In this document: positions 49,379-60,392 of the stretch, piece by piece
Numbering within the stretch: position 1 is the stretch's first letter
Layout of the letters: each line of letters opens with the position of its first letter
From: CAVTYH01 sp963738835
GTDB lineage: Bacteria > Planctomycetota > Planctomycetia > Pirellulales > JADZDJ01
DNA: 64,000 bases
Direction of reading: 5' to 3'
NCBI GenBank assembly: GCA_963738835.1
Contig: CAVTYH010000006.1
Coordinates: 248,001-312,000 of the forward strand
Translations under genes and position numbers: made by a program
Notes under the pieces: model-generated
What the model was told of the DNA's origin: nothing
Databases searched by the model: none
The model's input: the letters and a program-made list of their open reading frames with translations, nothing else

Positions 49379-52300
49379 TTATGGCATCGCACACGGCTGC
49401 ATCAGCGCCTTTTTGATGGCGTCTTGAATGTTCTTGCTGCTGGCCTTGAGGAACCGTGCCCGCAGCCAGTCTTGGACGGTAAGGCCCTTCACGCCGCCGA
49501 TGATGGTGTCGCCGATCTGGCCGCCGGCATCGACGAAGTCGTTGTTCAGGACCACGATGGTGTCGACGCCCAAGCCGCCCTTCACGGTTTCGTTGCCGAC
49601 GGGGTGCTTCGCGATGGGCGAGCCGTTGTTGTAATCGTGATCGGCAAAGAGGAAATCGTTGCCGTCGTTGCCCAACAGGGTGTCGATGCCATCGCCGCCG
49701 AAGATGACGTCGGTGGCGCTGCCGCCGCTGAGGAAATCGGCCCCGTCGCCGCCGTCGATGAGCGAGGAAATGGCGGTGTCGTTCACCAGCGTGTCGTTTC
49801 CTGCGCTACCGAACATTTGCAAGCATTCGATGTTTTGCAGCCGGATGCCGTACTTTTTAGCCGGCGTATCGACACTGGCGAAAGTGCCGACGTTCACGGT
49901 GTCGTTGCCGCCAGTGCCCATAATTTTCACGCGGTCCATGCCGCCGGCAGGCTGCCCCTTGCCATCGATCCGCAGTACGAGCGACGGCTGGGCCGGATAT
50001 GAAGCGAGTTGCACCAGGAATTTATCGACCAGCGTTTGCGAGCCGATAAGCGTTAGCTCGAGCGAGCCGGTGTACGCATAAAGAATCGGCGAGTTATTCG
50101 TGGGACCTGCGAAGCCGGTGACGCGATCGCTCTGGACCACAACATTGCTGTTGGCGAGCGCGGTTTGGTTGCAATCGCTGAGCACCAGCTTGTCGCTGCC
50201 GGCACCGGTGTTGACGCACAGTGCGCCGACGATGGCATCGAGCGTGCCCATGTTGGTGGGGGCATCGGACGAGACGTTGATGGTATCGTTGCCTGCGCCG
50301 CCATTGGCCAGAACGATGCTGCCAGCGGCGACGGCACGAATGTTGATGGTGTCGCCATCGGCGCCGCCGCTGAGCACTACATTGCTGCCGGCGCCGTTGG
50401 CGGTGAGCGTGATGGCGTTGGGACCGCCGTTGCCATTAACGGTGACGTTCACGGTGGCCGGCGTACCGAGAACATCGATCACGTCAGCGCCTGAACCAGC
50501 ATCGAGGAGAAAGGATTCCATGCCGTCGAATGCTATCGACACGATTCCGATCCGGGCAAACATCCCGGCATTCAGAATGTAGTTCGAACCAATGCCTGTG
50601 AGACTGTCGTCGAAGTGGATGGTATCTCCGACGGCTAGCGAATTGCTGGCCGATCCGCAGGTAAGCGTGTTGGTTGGTGCGGCACTGTTGGCTTCGCCGT
50701 GGATCGCAAGCGTGCCGAGAATTCCGTTCAGCGAACCGGCGTTGCCGATGGTGATGACATCGTTGCTGGCGCCGGCATTCACGGTGGTCGTTACGCCCGC
50801 AGCGGTGCTGAGCACGTTCAAGAAATCAACACCGGCGGTGCCGTTGACGACGAGTGCGGAAAGTCCCGAGTAATTGACCGGCCCGTTGCCGGAGCGTTGG
50901 ACTTGGGCGTTGGAAACCGTGACCGTTCCGGCCATGGTTGTATTCAGAGTTAACGACTCGCCGTCGCTGCCAGCATTGATGGTGAGACCGGCAGCGCCGA
51001 TCGTGGTCAAATCGATGGGGCCAAAGACATCCAGTCCACCGACGGCGTTAATGGTCGTGGCGGTGTTGGCAGCGGTACTTGCAACGCCCACTGTGTCCGC
51101 CGCGCCTGTGCCATTGACGATGAGAGTGGCCAGTCCGGAGTAATTCACCGGGCCGTAGCCGCTGCGTTGCACTTGGGTATTGCTGACGTTGACGGTTCCA
51201 GAAGTTGTCGTATTTAGTGTCAGGGATTCGCCGTCGCCGCCGGCGCTAATTCTAATCGAGCCGGTGCTGCTAATGGCCGCCAAATTGATATCGGCGAAGG
51301 TATCGAGGTCGGCGCCCGCATCGATGATAATTTGGCCGGCCAAGCTGTTTGCGGTGTTGGTCCCGACGATAAAGTGATCGCTGCCCGATCCGCCCAACAA
51401 CTCGGCAATCGTCGCGCCGTCTCCGGTGTTAACCTGCAGCGTGTCGTCGCCATCGCCCCCCGACAGAAGAAATTTGCTGGCCAGCGTCACGTTGCCCAAG
51501 AGCAAAGTGTCATTTTCCGTTCCACCTTGGATTTCAACGACGCCGTTAACGCCCGCGCCGAACGGCAGTTTCAGGTTGTCCTCGCCCGCGCCGCCGAAAA
51601 CTTGCAGCCATTTACCGGAAAAACTGCCCGGTGCGTCGAGTGTGTCATTTCCGCCTGCCAAATCGAGGACCAATCCACCCGAAAAATTTTCCAGCGTTAC
51701 CTGGTCCGAGCCGGAATTGCCGTGGATGGTTAAGAACGCGTTCGGGGGCGAGCCGGAAACATCGATTTGATTCGTCCCCGACCCGGTGTTAACGATCATC
51801 GTCTCATTGTCGAAGAGCTGAAAATTCGCCGTGCCCGCACGCTGAAACGTGGTGGGCTGAATCAAGTAGCTGGCATTCCCGGAGAAACCTTGATCGTTGA
51901 AGATGACCGTATCGCCGACGGCAAAATCTTGCGAGTACACCACGCCGTTAATGGTTGTCGAGACGGTGTGAACGCCCGCGGAACCGGAGCCACTGCTGAT
52001 GAGCACGTCGCCCAGGATGTTGCTCAGCGTTTGGGCGGGTCCGCCAACCGTGATAATGTCTGCATCGTTGCCGCCTGCCAGTGTAATGGCGCTTGCGGCA
52101 GACGCGGCGTAGAGATCGAGATTATCGGCGCCATCGCCGCCGCTGGCCGATATCGAACTTCCGGTACCGGTGTTTTGGATAATGATGTGATCCATTCCGG
52201 AACCGGTATTCACCGAGATGCCACTGCCCGCGCCGCTGCCCTGAATGGTGACGGTATCGGTGCCATCGGTGGTCGCAACGCTGACAATGCTGCCATCGCC

Positions 52301-55300
52301 CGTCGTGACGATGGTCGCGGTAATGTTGCCGCTAAGCGGATTGGTGAACAGCCGGCTGTTGGCGCCAGTGTTCAAGATCGTGAGTTGACCCGTGATCGAC
52401 GTTCCGCCAATGCCGACTTGGGTTCCCGCGGCGGTGCTCATGACGTTGAAATCTGCAACGCTCGATGCGGGAAACAGATCCAGAGTCTCAATGCCGCTGT
52501 AACTGATGGCGGGAACGCCCGTCCGGCTGATCGAGGTTGCGCCGACATTGTAGGTGGATCCGACGGGGCCTGAACTGTCGAAAATCTCCAGCTTATCGCC
52601 AACTGGCATATTGAAAACGATCACATTTAATTGCGAGCCTGCATTGCTGCTGTTGGTGGGCGTGGCGTCGTTCGCGCCGCCGGCGATCGACAGCGTGCCG
52701 GCAATGTTGCCGAGCGTGTTCCCGCCGCTGCCCAAGTTGATGACGTCGTTGCCTGCGCCAGTGTCGATCGATGTGCCAACGCCGCTGGCAGTGCTGGGAA
52801 TGTTGAACGTGTCGACGCCCGCCGAACCGTTGACCAAGAGACTGGCGATACCGTTGTACTTGACCGCGCCGTTGCCGCTGCGCTGCACTTGGGCATTGGT
52901 CACGGTGACCGTGCCGGCAGTCGTGGTGTTTAGGGTGAGCGCTTCGCCCTCGCCGCCCGCGTTGATTGTCAGGCCGGCGCTGGCGATGGAGGTGAGCGCA
53001 ATGGGGCCGAAGACATCGAGGCCGGCGCCGGCGTTGATCGTCGTCGTGACGCCGCTGGCCGTAGAGGCAACGTCCAATGTGTCGGCGATGGGGCTGCCGT
53101 TGACAATGAGTGTCGTGAGGCCGCTGTATGCAACGGCGCCATTGCCGGCTTGTTGGACCTGCGTGTTGGAAATGAAAACGGTTGCGGCGCTGCCGGCATT
53201 GAGGGTTAAGTTTTCGGAATTTCCGCCGGCATTGACGGTCAGACCGTCGGCACCGATGGTCGTCAGGTCGATCGGGCCAAATAGATCGGTTCCACCGCCG
53301 GCGTTGATCGTGGTGGCAGTGTTGTTGGCAGTCGACAAGACATCGAACATGTCGGCGTTGCCACTGCCATTGACGATGAGCATGCCCAGGCCCGAGTAGG
53401 TAATCGCGCCGTTGCCGCTGCGTTGGACTTGGCTGCTACTGACCGTCACCGTGCTGGCACTCGTTGCATTCAACGTGAGCGATTCGTTATCTCCGCCGGC
53501 GTTGATCGTCAGACCGTCGGCGCCGATCGTCGTCAGGTCGATGATGCCGAAAACGTCGGTACCTCCGCCAGCGTTGACCGTTAGCGCAGCTCCTGAGCCG
53601 GCAGAACTGATGTTAAACGTGTCGGCACTGGACGTGCCATTGACGATGACACTGCCGACACCACTGTAAGTGACCCCACTGTTGCCGATGCGCTGAACTT
53701 TCAAACTTGAAACCGAAACAGTTCCAGGCATCGTCGTGTTCAGCGTGAGTGTTTCATTGTTGCCGCCGCCGTCGATAGTCAGGTCGCCGCCGAAGATCTG
53801 GCTGAGATCGATTGGTCCGAAGACGTCGGACCCCGCGCCGGCGTTGATCGTAAGGGGCAAACCCGTCGACAAGACGTTGAACGTATCGGCATCGGCCGTG
53901 CCATTGACGGTCGTCGTGCCCAAATGAGAACAAGAGACGGGGCCGTTCCCCGCCCGCTGAACAACATCGGTTGATGGACCGCCGGTGACTGTTACGGTTC
54001 CCATGACCGTGGTATTCAGCACCAGGTTCGTATTAAATCCGACGACGAAAATCGTAAGGCCGGCGGTGCCGATGGAAGTCAGATCGATGTCGCTAAACAG
54101 ATCAGGCAAATCGCCAAACCCTGAATTGCCGGTGGACTGAATTCGCGTGGCGGTATTCGCAGCCGTCGAGAGAACACTGAATGTATCGACACCCGTCGCA
54201 TCGTTGATTTGCAGCGAGCTGAGGCCCGTGTACTTCACCGCGCCGTTGCCCGTTCGCTGGACCTGAGTGCTGGAAAGCGCGATGATTCCGGCGGTTCCAG
54301 TGCTGAGCGTTACGCTATTCGTTCCGGCACCAGCACCGTTAAGCGTCAACCCGGCCGCGCCGATCGAAGTGAGATCGATCGTGCCGAAAATATTCGCACC
54401 GCTGCCACCGTTGAGGGTCGTGGCCGTGTCCGCCGCGGTCGAACTGATGGTATAAAAGGTGACGCTGCTGATCGATGTCACCGCCAGCGTCGACAGCCCG
54501 CCGTAGCTTATGACGCCGGAGAAAGTTTGGGAAAGTTGTGTGCTCGACAGCGTCACATTGCTGCTGGAAGTAACTGCGAGCGATTCGCCGTTGCCGCCGG
54601 CGTTGATCGTCAGGCCGGCGTTGCCAATCGAGGTCAGATTGATCGCACCAAACACATCCACTCCGCCATCCGATTTGATGGTGGTGGACGTGCCGGCGCC
54701 GGTCGACGTGACGTTGATGGTGTCTCCCAGCGTGGTGCCGTCGATTTCCAGCGCTTCCATACCCGAATAGCCGACCGTGGCGGCCAGGCTGCGCGTGACG
54801 CTGGTGGCGCTGAGGCCAATCGTCTCCGCAACAGCCGAGGTCGTGCCAAGAACTAGCGAGTCGGTCCCGGTTGCGCCGGTATCGTTGACGTTAACCGTGG
54901 CCACCGCCAGTAGATGGCTTTGATCGATAAGATAGGTGTCGCCCCCATCGCCGCCATCAAGCTGAATCGACGTGAGCGCAAAAAAACTGGCCGGCGTAAT
55001 GCCCGTCAGGTCGACCGTGTTGCTGAAATTGCCGGCGCCCGCGATCTTCAGCGTGCCAACCGCGGGCGCTGAAGACTCCCGAAGGAGGGATCGAGACCGT
55101 TGATCTTCACCAACCCGGCGACCGATGAAATGGCGACGTTATCGGCGCCATCCATCTTGATGGTCAGTACGCCGCCCGAGAAACTGGACATGATCGCCAG
55201 CACACGTCGGCCTTCCAGTGTTTCAAACCCACGGACACTGCGTCGCGCGGTGACCCGCGGAAAGGACTTGCGACGCTGGCGCAAGCGTTCGAGATGGCGG

Positions 55301-55326
55301 AAAACCCGGTAGGACGAAGTCGACAT
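49379..55326 (-). CDS. Giant secreted beta-repeat protein with C-terminal RTX-like calcium repeats, about 1,980 aa (one frameshift)
   Basis: From the ATG at 55326 the N-terminus is basic (HLERLRQRRKSFPRV) and carries RGFETLEGRRVLA, a motif that recurs at the start of giant planctomycete secreted proteins (from general knowledge). The next about 55 codons are joined to the 1,841-residue main frame by one missing base at about 55068-55072; the restored text reads LKIAGAGNFSNTVDLTG then DGGDTYLIDQSHLLAV. The body contains about thirteen repeats of about 90 residues around QVQRSGNGAVKYSGL, VNGTAGVDTFNV and TINAGGGTDVFGPIDLT. The C-terminal region has RTX-type nonapeptides (GSAGNDTLVN, GGDGADFLSGG, GGDGIDTLLGNDGNDFL), which bind calcium in hemolysin-type proteins. 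No PEP-CTERM tail and no barrel are seen. Role as adhesin or matrix component is inferred. Confidence 0.85.
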
Positions 55327-55844
55327 GCCGTGCCATCTCCGCCGCCGAAAGGCCGGCCGCCGCCCATCGGTTGCTCTGCGCTTGTGCCGACGCAGCCAGA
55401 TGCCTGCCAGCGCGTCGGAAAGCGGACTAGGGTTTGCCCGCCTGGCAACCGAATTAGCCTGGGCCTGCGTTTCCTGTCCGTGCGCTTCCGGGTGCTAAAC
55501 TCGCCTGGTGCTGCTCGTTAGGCGGAATAAGTAAAGGCTATCGTTTGAGCGTAATTGCCGGCGGCGGGGAATGCAAGAAGCTGATTTATTGGAATCGCGG
55601 CGCGATTTGAAGATGGGCAATTTGGTACTCTGGAATTGCCCTTCGAGTCGAGCTGCTAAGGGCGCAACCGGGTCTAAATCGTCCGACTTTTTCGACTTTG
55701 GCGCCTGAAACCCCGGCAGAGTCAAAATGATGGCGCGGGGAATTTCGGAAAGTGGAATATCGAAGGGGTCGGGAGTCGTCGTCGAAAACGATCCGCGAGT
55801 CACAAAGCCACATTCTCGACGACGGCTCCCGACCCCGAGTGGCT
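55327..55844. other. 518-bp region between the giant protein and argS
   Basis: It contains the promoter side of the giant gene and the palindrome at 55765-55836. No gene is supported; open frames on both strands are short and lack family-like sequence. Confidence 0.45.
55765..55836. repeat. Extragenic palindrome next to argS stop
   Basis: GGGGTCGGGAGTCGTCGTCG at 55765 faces CGACGACGGCTCCCGACCCC ending 55836. The core GGGAGTCGTCG resembles the GACTCCCGTCGCC family. It begins nine bases beyond the restored argS stop, where it could protect or end that transcript. Confidence 0.75.
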
Positions 55845-57742
55845 TCACATCCGATCGACGACTTCAATTCCGAGCAGGGACAAACCCTGCTTTAAGCACC
55901 TTCGCCGTCAGATCGCACAGCGTCAAACGACTGGCCAAAAGCTCGGGCGTTTCGGCTTTCAAGACCGGGCAGTTTTCATAGAACGAACTGAACCGGTTGG
56001 CCAGCTCGAACAGATAGCCGGTGAGTTGGTTGGGGCGATAATCGGCCAGCACTTGATCGAGGGCCTCGGGGAATTGGAGCGCGGCCAAGGGCCAAGGCAC
56101 GCTCGGCGGGGTGCGAGAGAATCACGTCCGATGGGAGGTCGGACCTGAGATTTTCGGAAGCATCCGCCGAGAGGCCATTGCTTTTGACCTCTGGTGAAAA
56201 TCCCGCGCACTCGGGCGTGGGCGTACTGCATGTAAGTCGCCGTGTTGCCGTTCATGGCGAGCATTTTGTCGTAGTCGAAAACATAATCGCTGGTTCGGTT
56301 CTGCGACAAATCAGCATATTTCAGCGCACCAATGCCGACGACTTCCGCAATCCGTTGGCGTTCTTCGGCGGAAATTCCGGCCCGCCTGGTTTTGCATCGT
56401 CATTGTCGCTGACAATTTTCAATGCCCGGCTGACGCCTTCATCGAGCAGACTCTCCAACCCAACAGTGTCCCCGAACGGGTTTTGAATGGCTTGCCATCT
56501 TTTCCGAGCACCGTGCCGAAACTGATGTGTTTGAATTCGACGATTGCACATTCGGGTTTCCACAACCGGGCCGTCGCGAACAGACTGTTCAAAATGCAAA
56601 CTCTGCCGGTGATCGACAACATATAAAATTGCGTCAGCCGGATGGCCAGCGGTCGGTCTCCATCCGAAATTTGATCGTCGCCAAATCGGTCGTGGCATAC
56701 AGAAAAGCGCCGTCCTGTTTGCGAATGAGAAACGGTACATTTCTGGCCATCGAAAAACACACCGATCGCGCCGATCGCTTTCCCGGGCTAATGCCAAGTT
56801 TGATCAGATCGTGACACCGCTGGCCAAGTAGATTGATAGAAACTTTCGCCAAGCTGTTCGTCGAATTCCACACCCAGTCGTTTGTAGATCCGTTCAATGT
56901 CGTTTAAGCATAGATGAATGAATGTCCTCCCAAAGTCGGAGATTTTCTGGATCACCAGTGTGAAGTTTTACTGTCTCGGTAAGCACCGAAGAGCAATCTT
57001 CTGGAGCTCGGTAAATAGCCTGGCAGCTGAGGGGGACGATTTCTTTTTTCATCCAATCGTCCGTACTCCTCAGATCTTCCGATAGCATTAACGGATCGGG
57101 CTTAATAGTCAAGTATTTCGACACCGCTGTTTCATCGGAAAACCAATCAAGGTGCTAACTGTGCGATAAAGACGACTAAGTTCATCACGGGATCAAACGC
57201 CGCTTCTCGAAAGTTCTTGATCCATGGATAATCATCCCGAATTGCGTGCCCCAGTCACCGAGGTGATTGTCGCTGATGGCGTGGTGGCCCAGGAATTTCA
57301 GCGTCTTGTAAAGTGCATCGCCGATCACGGTGCTGCGGATGTGGCCGACGTGCATGGGTTTGGCGACGTTCGGGGCGCTGTAATCGACGATGTAGGTTCG
57401 TGGCTCTGCCACGGTCGGTACGCCCAAACGCGGATCGCTGGCCGCGGATGCCACGTGCTCGGCGATCCAATCGTCGCGCAGTCGCAAATTGATGAAGCCG
57501 GGACCGGCGATTTCCGGCGGCAGGCATAAATCGTCGATCTTCAGCCGGCCAATGATTTCGGACGCCAGATCGTGCGGCGGTTTGCCGAGCCGTTTGCCCA
57601 GCGGCATGGCGAGGTTGGCCTGATAATCGCCGAACTTCGGGTCTTGGCTGGCGCGTATCAGCCCCAGCAACTCCGCCGGATTCTCGGTCAATCCAACCAG
57701 TGCGGCGGCAAATCGGTGCTGAAGTTCGCGCAGGATGTTCAC
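55845..57742 (-). CDS. argS: Arginyl-tRNA synthetase (heavily frameshifted)
   Basis: Class I aminoacyl-tRNA synthetase charging tRNA-Arg, essential in most bacteria. From ATG 57742 the first 180 codons are clean: KFGDYQANLAMPLGKRLGKP, VAKPMHVGHIRSTVIGDALY (the HIGH motif as HVGH) and DNHLGDWGTQFGMIIHG. After about 57215 the homology continues but jumps frame at least thirteen times. Recognisable blocks are ERIYKRLGVEFDEQLGESFY, AFLYATTDLATIKFRMET, AILYVVDHRQSLHFEQ, HISFGTVLGKDGKPFKTRSG (the KMSKS-region equivalent), LSQNRTSDYVFDYDKMLAMN, TYMQYAHARVRGIF, PEALDQVLADYRPNQLTGYL and SFYENCPVLKAETPEL. The end restores to AGLSLLGIEVVDRM at 55845. The substitutions are conservative while indels abound, which fits sequencing error rather than decay. 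If real, another argS must exist in the genome. Confidence 0.85.
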
Positions 57743-57918
57743 AGAAGAAGAGACGCCATTTTTTGGGTTAGGTTCCAGGGAAATTCCAGCGTCTCAGTTT
57801 GACAATTCAGTGACGGCTTGCCAATGGCTGACAGTTGCATCGCGCCAAGCTGTCGGCCAGAATGACACACTCTTTCGGCAGCACTCAATTCCTGCACTCT
57901 TACCCCTAATCATTGCCT

Positions 57919-58959
57919 ATGAGCCTCGGCGAAGAAATGCAGAAACGGGCGGAGGAATTCCGCAACCGCTATCACGCTGTTCGTGAACAAGTGGGCCGCG
58001 TCATCGTAGGGCACGACGATATTGTCCACGGCGTGCTGACCTGTCTGTTTGTGGGCGGGCACTGCTTGCTGGAAGGGGTGCCGGGCCTCGGCAAAACGCT
58101 GCTGGTGCGAACGTTGGCCAAGGCGCTCGATCTGCATTTTTCGCGCATCCAGTTCACGCCCGACCTGATGCCAGCCGACATTCTGGGCACGAACATGGTC
58201 ATGGAATCGCCCGACGGCAAGCGATTCTTCGAATTTCAGCGCGGCCCGATTTTCACACAGTTGTGCCTAGCCGACGAAATCAATCGGGCCACGCCGAAAA
58301 CACAGTCGGCGATGCTGGAAACGATGCAGGAATTCTCGGTCACGATTGCAGGGAAAGTGCATCATCTGCAGAGGCCGTACTTCGTGCTGGCGACGCAAAA
58401 CCCCATTGAGCAAGAGGGCACCTATCCACTGCCGGAAGCGCAATTGGATCGGTTCTTCTTCAAGCTGGTCGTTGGTTATTCGACCCGCGAGGAAATGAAC
58501 ACGATTATCGATCGCACCACGCGCAACGAAAATATCGAACCGCAAAAAGTGATGGATGGTGCGGAAATCGTGAAATGGCAGCAACTGGTGCGCGAGGTGA
58601 TTCTGGCCAAGCACGTGCAAGATTACATTGTGCGGTTGACGCTGGCCACGCATCCGGAAGGGCAGTTTGCAGTGCCGATCACGAATCAATATCTGCGCTG
58701 GGGCGCCAGTCCTCGCGGTGGGCAAACGCTGGCGCTGGCTGCGAAAGTGCGGGCGCTGTTGGAAGGCCGCTACAATGTGAGCTTCGAAGACGTGCGGCGC
58801 GTTTATCTGCCGGCGCTGCGGCATCGAGTGATCGTCAATTTCGAAGCCCAGGCGGAAGGCATCGACACCGATCACGTGCTGCTGGAAATTCTGCAAAAAG
58901 TTGCCGAAAAATCGGACGATTCCGCCGCCGCGGCGAAAGTTGCGGTGGCAAAAAAGTAG
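57919..58959 (+). CDS. MoxR-family AAA+ ATPase
   Basis: A 346-residue AAA+ ATPase of the MoxR group. Walker A GVPGLGKTLLVRTLAKALD is at about residues 54-72, Walker B with sensor region FTQLCLADEINRATPKTQSA follows, and FVLATQNPIEQEGTYPLPEA is the MoxR sensor-1 signature. The lid domain contains RLTLATHPEGQFAVPITNQY and WGASPRGGQTLALAAKVRAL. ATG 57919 is preferred over the TTG at 57913. MoxR ATPases act as chaperones that mature or activate partner complexes, normally encoded with a DUF58/VWA protein. Here no such partner follows: the next gene is sppA on the other strand. Client therefore unknown. Confidence 0.92.
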   Translation: MSLGEEMQKRAEEFRNRYHAVREQVGRVIVGHDDIVHGVLTCLFVGGHCLLEGVPGLGKTLLVRTLAKALDLHFSRIQFTPDLMPADILGTNMVMESPDGKRFFEFQRGPIFTQLCLADEINRATPKTQSAMLETMQEFSVTIAGKVHHLQRPYFVLATQNPIEQEGTYPLPEAQLDRFFFKLVVGYSTREEMNTIIDRTTRNENIEPQKVMDGAEIVKWQQLVREVILAKHVQDYIVRLTLATHPEGQFAVPITNQYLRWGASPRGGQTLALAAKVRALLEGRYNVSFEDVRRVYLPALRHRVIVNFEAQAEGIDTDHVLLEILQKVAEKSDDSAAAAKVAVAKK

Positions 58960-58979
58960 CAAAGAGCGTTTACACCTGA

Positions 58980-59034
58980 GTGTAGCGGCCGGGCTCGGCC
59001 CGGCGCTCCAGCGCGAAGCAAGCTCCGCCGCTGC
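58980..59034. repeat. Extragenic repeat, GTAGCGGCCGGGCTCGGCCC family, copy 2
   Basis: GTAGCGGCCGGGCTCGGCCC, then GGCGCTCCAGCGC and AAGCAAGCTCCGCC. It is the inverted counterpart of 37323-37375. It sits between the convergent stops of moxR and sppA, where its GGGC..GCCC core could form a bidirectional hairpin. Confidence 0.75.
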
Positions 59035-59052
59035 ACAACGGTGATATGCGCT

Positions 59053-60153
59053 TTAATGCGAGGTATTCGTCAGCAAGCTCGGCAGCCACGTGTAGAGATA
59101 GTACGCGCGCGGCGCGGTCATTTCGGCGATCGCAGCTAAATTCAATTGCCCGATGCCGGCGGTGGCGCTGGGGCCGAACAGCGTCGAACCCAGCAAACTT
59201 TCCGGTTGCGTGTATTTCACCACTCGCACATTGCTGGGGTTGAGTTTGGCCAGTTCGATGGCCCGATCGATGGCATCTTCCACGAAGCCGAGCTTATCGA
59301 CCAAGCCGAGATCCAGCGCCTGCTTGGCGCTGAACACCTGGCCGGTCGTGGCCTGCTTCAGCGCCTCGGCATTATTGGCCAACTGTGGTCGTCCTTCCAG
59401 CACAACCTCCTTGAACTGCTCGAAGGATTGATCGACAAGCGTTTGGAGAACCGCGCGTTCCTTCTCGGCCATTTCCGGCGGAAGTTTCCGCGTCGGACTG
59501 CCCATCGCTTTCAGCGGGCCGCTGACGACGGAATCGTCTTGAATCTTCCAGCTTTCCAGCAAGTCGGCCGCGTTGAAATGCGGAATGATGACGCCAATCG
59601 AACCCGTCCAGGTGGTGCGTTCCGCAAAAATGGTGTCAGGCACACCGCCGGCAGCCATCGACAAATAGTATCCACCGCTGGCCGCGATGCCGCCCATGCT
59701 GACGACCAACGGCAACTTTCGGTCGGCGCCCTCTCCTTCGCGCAGCATTTTCAGATGGTGAAACAGATAGTCACTGCCGGTAACGGTGCCACCCGGCGAA
59801 TCGACACGCACGACCACGGCTTTCACATCCGGATCTTGCCGCACGTGGTCGATTTGCCACTTGGCGAAACCATCGTTGTGCATGATGGCCCCTTCGATTG
59901 TGATAATCGCCACTTTGTCGGTCGCATCGGCCGAATGTGAAAAGAACTTCTCTTCAATCTTCGGATCGCGCTGCATGTAAGAGCGATAAGCGCTGTACGT
60001 GCCGATGGCAAACAGGAGCGCGATGAAGAATAGAATCCACGGCAGTCGCGTGCCCCAACGGCCCAGCCAGCCGCCCTGTTCCAGCACGACCCGCACGGGC
60101 CTTTCGGTGGTCAAAAATTGGTCCTGCGGCGGTTCTGGCGGAATGGATGACAT
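59053..60153 (-). CDS. sppA: Signal peptide peptidase SppA, S49 family serine protease
   Basis: A 366-residue inner-membrane protease that digests cleaved signal peptides. It has one N-terminal transmembrane segment (LPWILFFIALLFAIGTYSAY). The S49 core then starts with KVAIITIEGAIM and contains AVVVRVDSPGGTVTGSDYLF, LPLVVSMGGIAASGGYYLSM (the Lys of the Ser-Lys dyad lies in this region in some members) and TTWTGSIGVI, whose Ser is the nucleophile. GQVFSAKQALDLGLVDKLGF closes the domain as in bacterial SppA. The length matches the short single-domain form rather than the E. coli tandem form. Given the number of exported proteins here it likely serves general signal-peptide turnover. Start ATG 60153; convergent with moxR. 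Confidence 0.93.
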   Translation of the reverse strand: MSSIPPEPPQDQFLTTERPVRVVLEQGGWLGRWGTRLPWILFFIALLFAIGTYSAYRSYMQRDPKIEEKFFSHSADATDKVAIITIEGAIMHNDGFAKWQIDHVRQDPDVKAVVVRVDSPGGTVTGSDYLFHHLKMLREGEGADRKLPLVVSMGGIAASGGYYLSMAAGGVPDTIFAERTTWTGSIGVIIPHFNAADLLESWKIQDDSVVSGPLKAMGSPTRKLPPEMAEKERAVLQTLVDQSFEQFKEVVLEGRPQLANNAEALKQATTGQVFSAKQALDLGLVDKLGFVEDAIDRAIELAKLNPSNVRVVKYTQPESLLGSTLFGPSATAGIGQLNLAAIAEMTAPRAYYLYTWLPSLLTNTSH

Positions 60154-60392
60154 GGCGGGGCTCCTCTTTTCGGCCGTTAATTAGCCCGACCGTGTCGGTC
60201 GGGGTCCAAAGTTTAGAATCCCGGTATTGTATGACTTTGCCGAATCGGCGCGCAGGACCCGCGAGATTCGCTGGCGTGGTCGATCGGCAGTTGCATCTGG
60301 TGCGCCGGACGATTAAGACAGAGGTTCAACGGTGAGGATATTTCAATTATTTCGGCGCGCCTGGTATGCGCCAGCTGATGGGAGGAAACAAT

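Noticed and set aside
51767..53399. Long plus-strand frames within the 49-55 kb gene
   Set aside because: Shadows of the beta-repeat protein; regular composition repeats follow the sense repeats.
58020..58140. MoxR as sigma54-type enhancer-binding AAA+ protein
   Set aside because: No GAFTGA loop; the ATQNPIEQEGTYPLPEA signature is specific to MoxR.
59146..59940. 264-codon plus-strand frame
   Set aside because: Antisense shadow of sppA.
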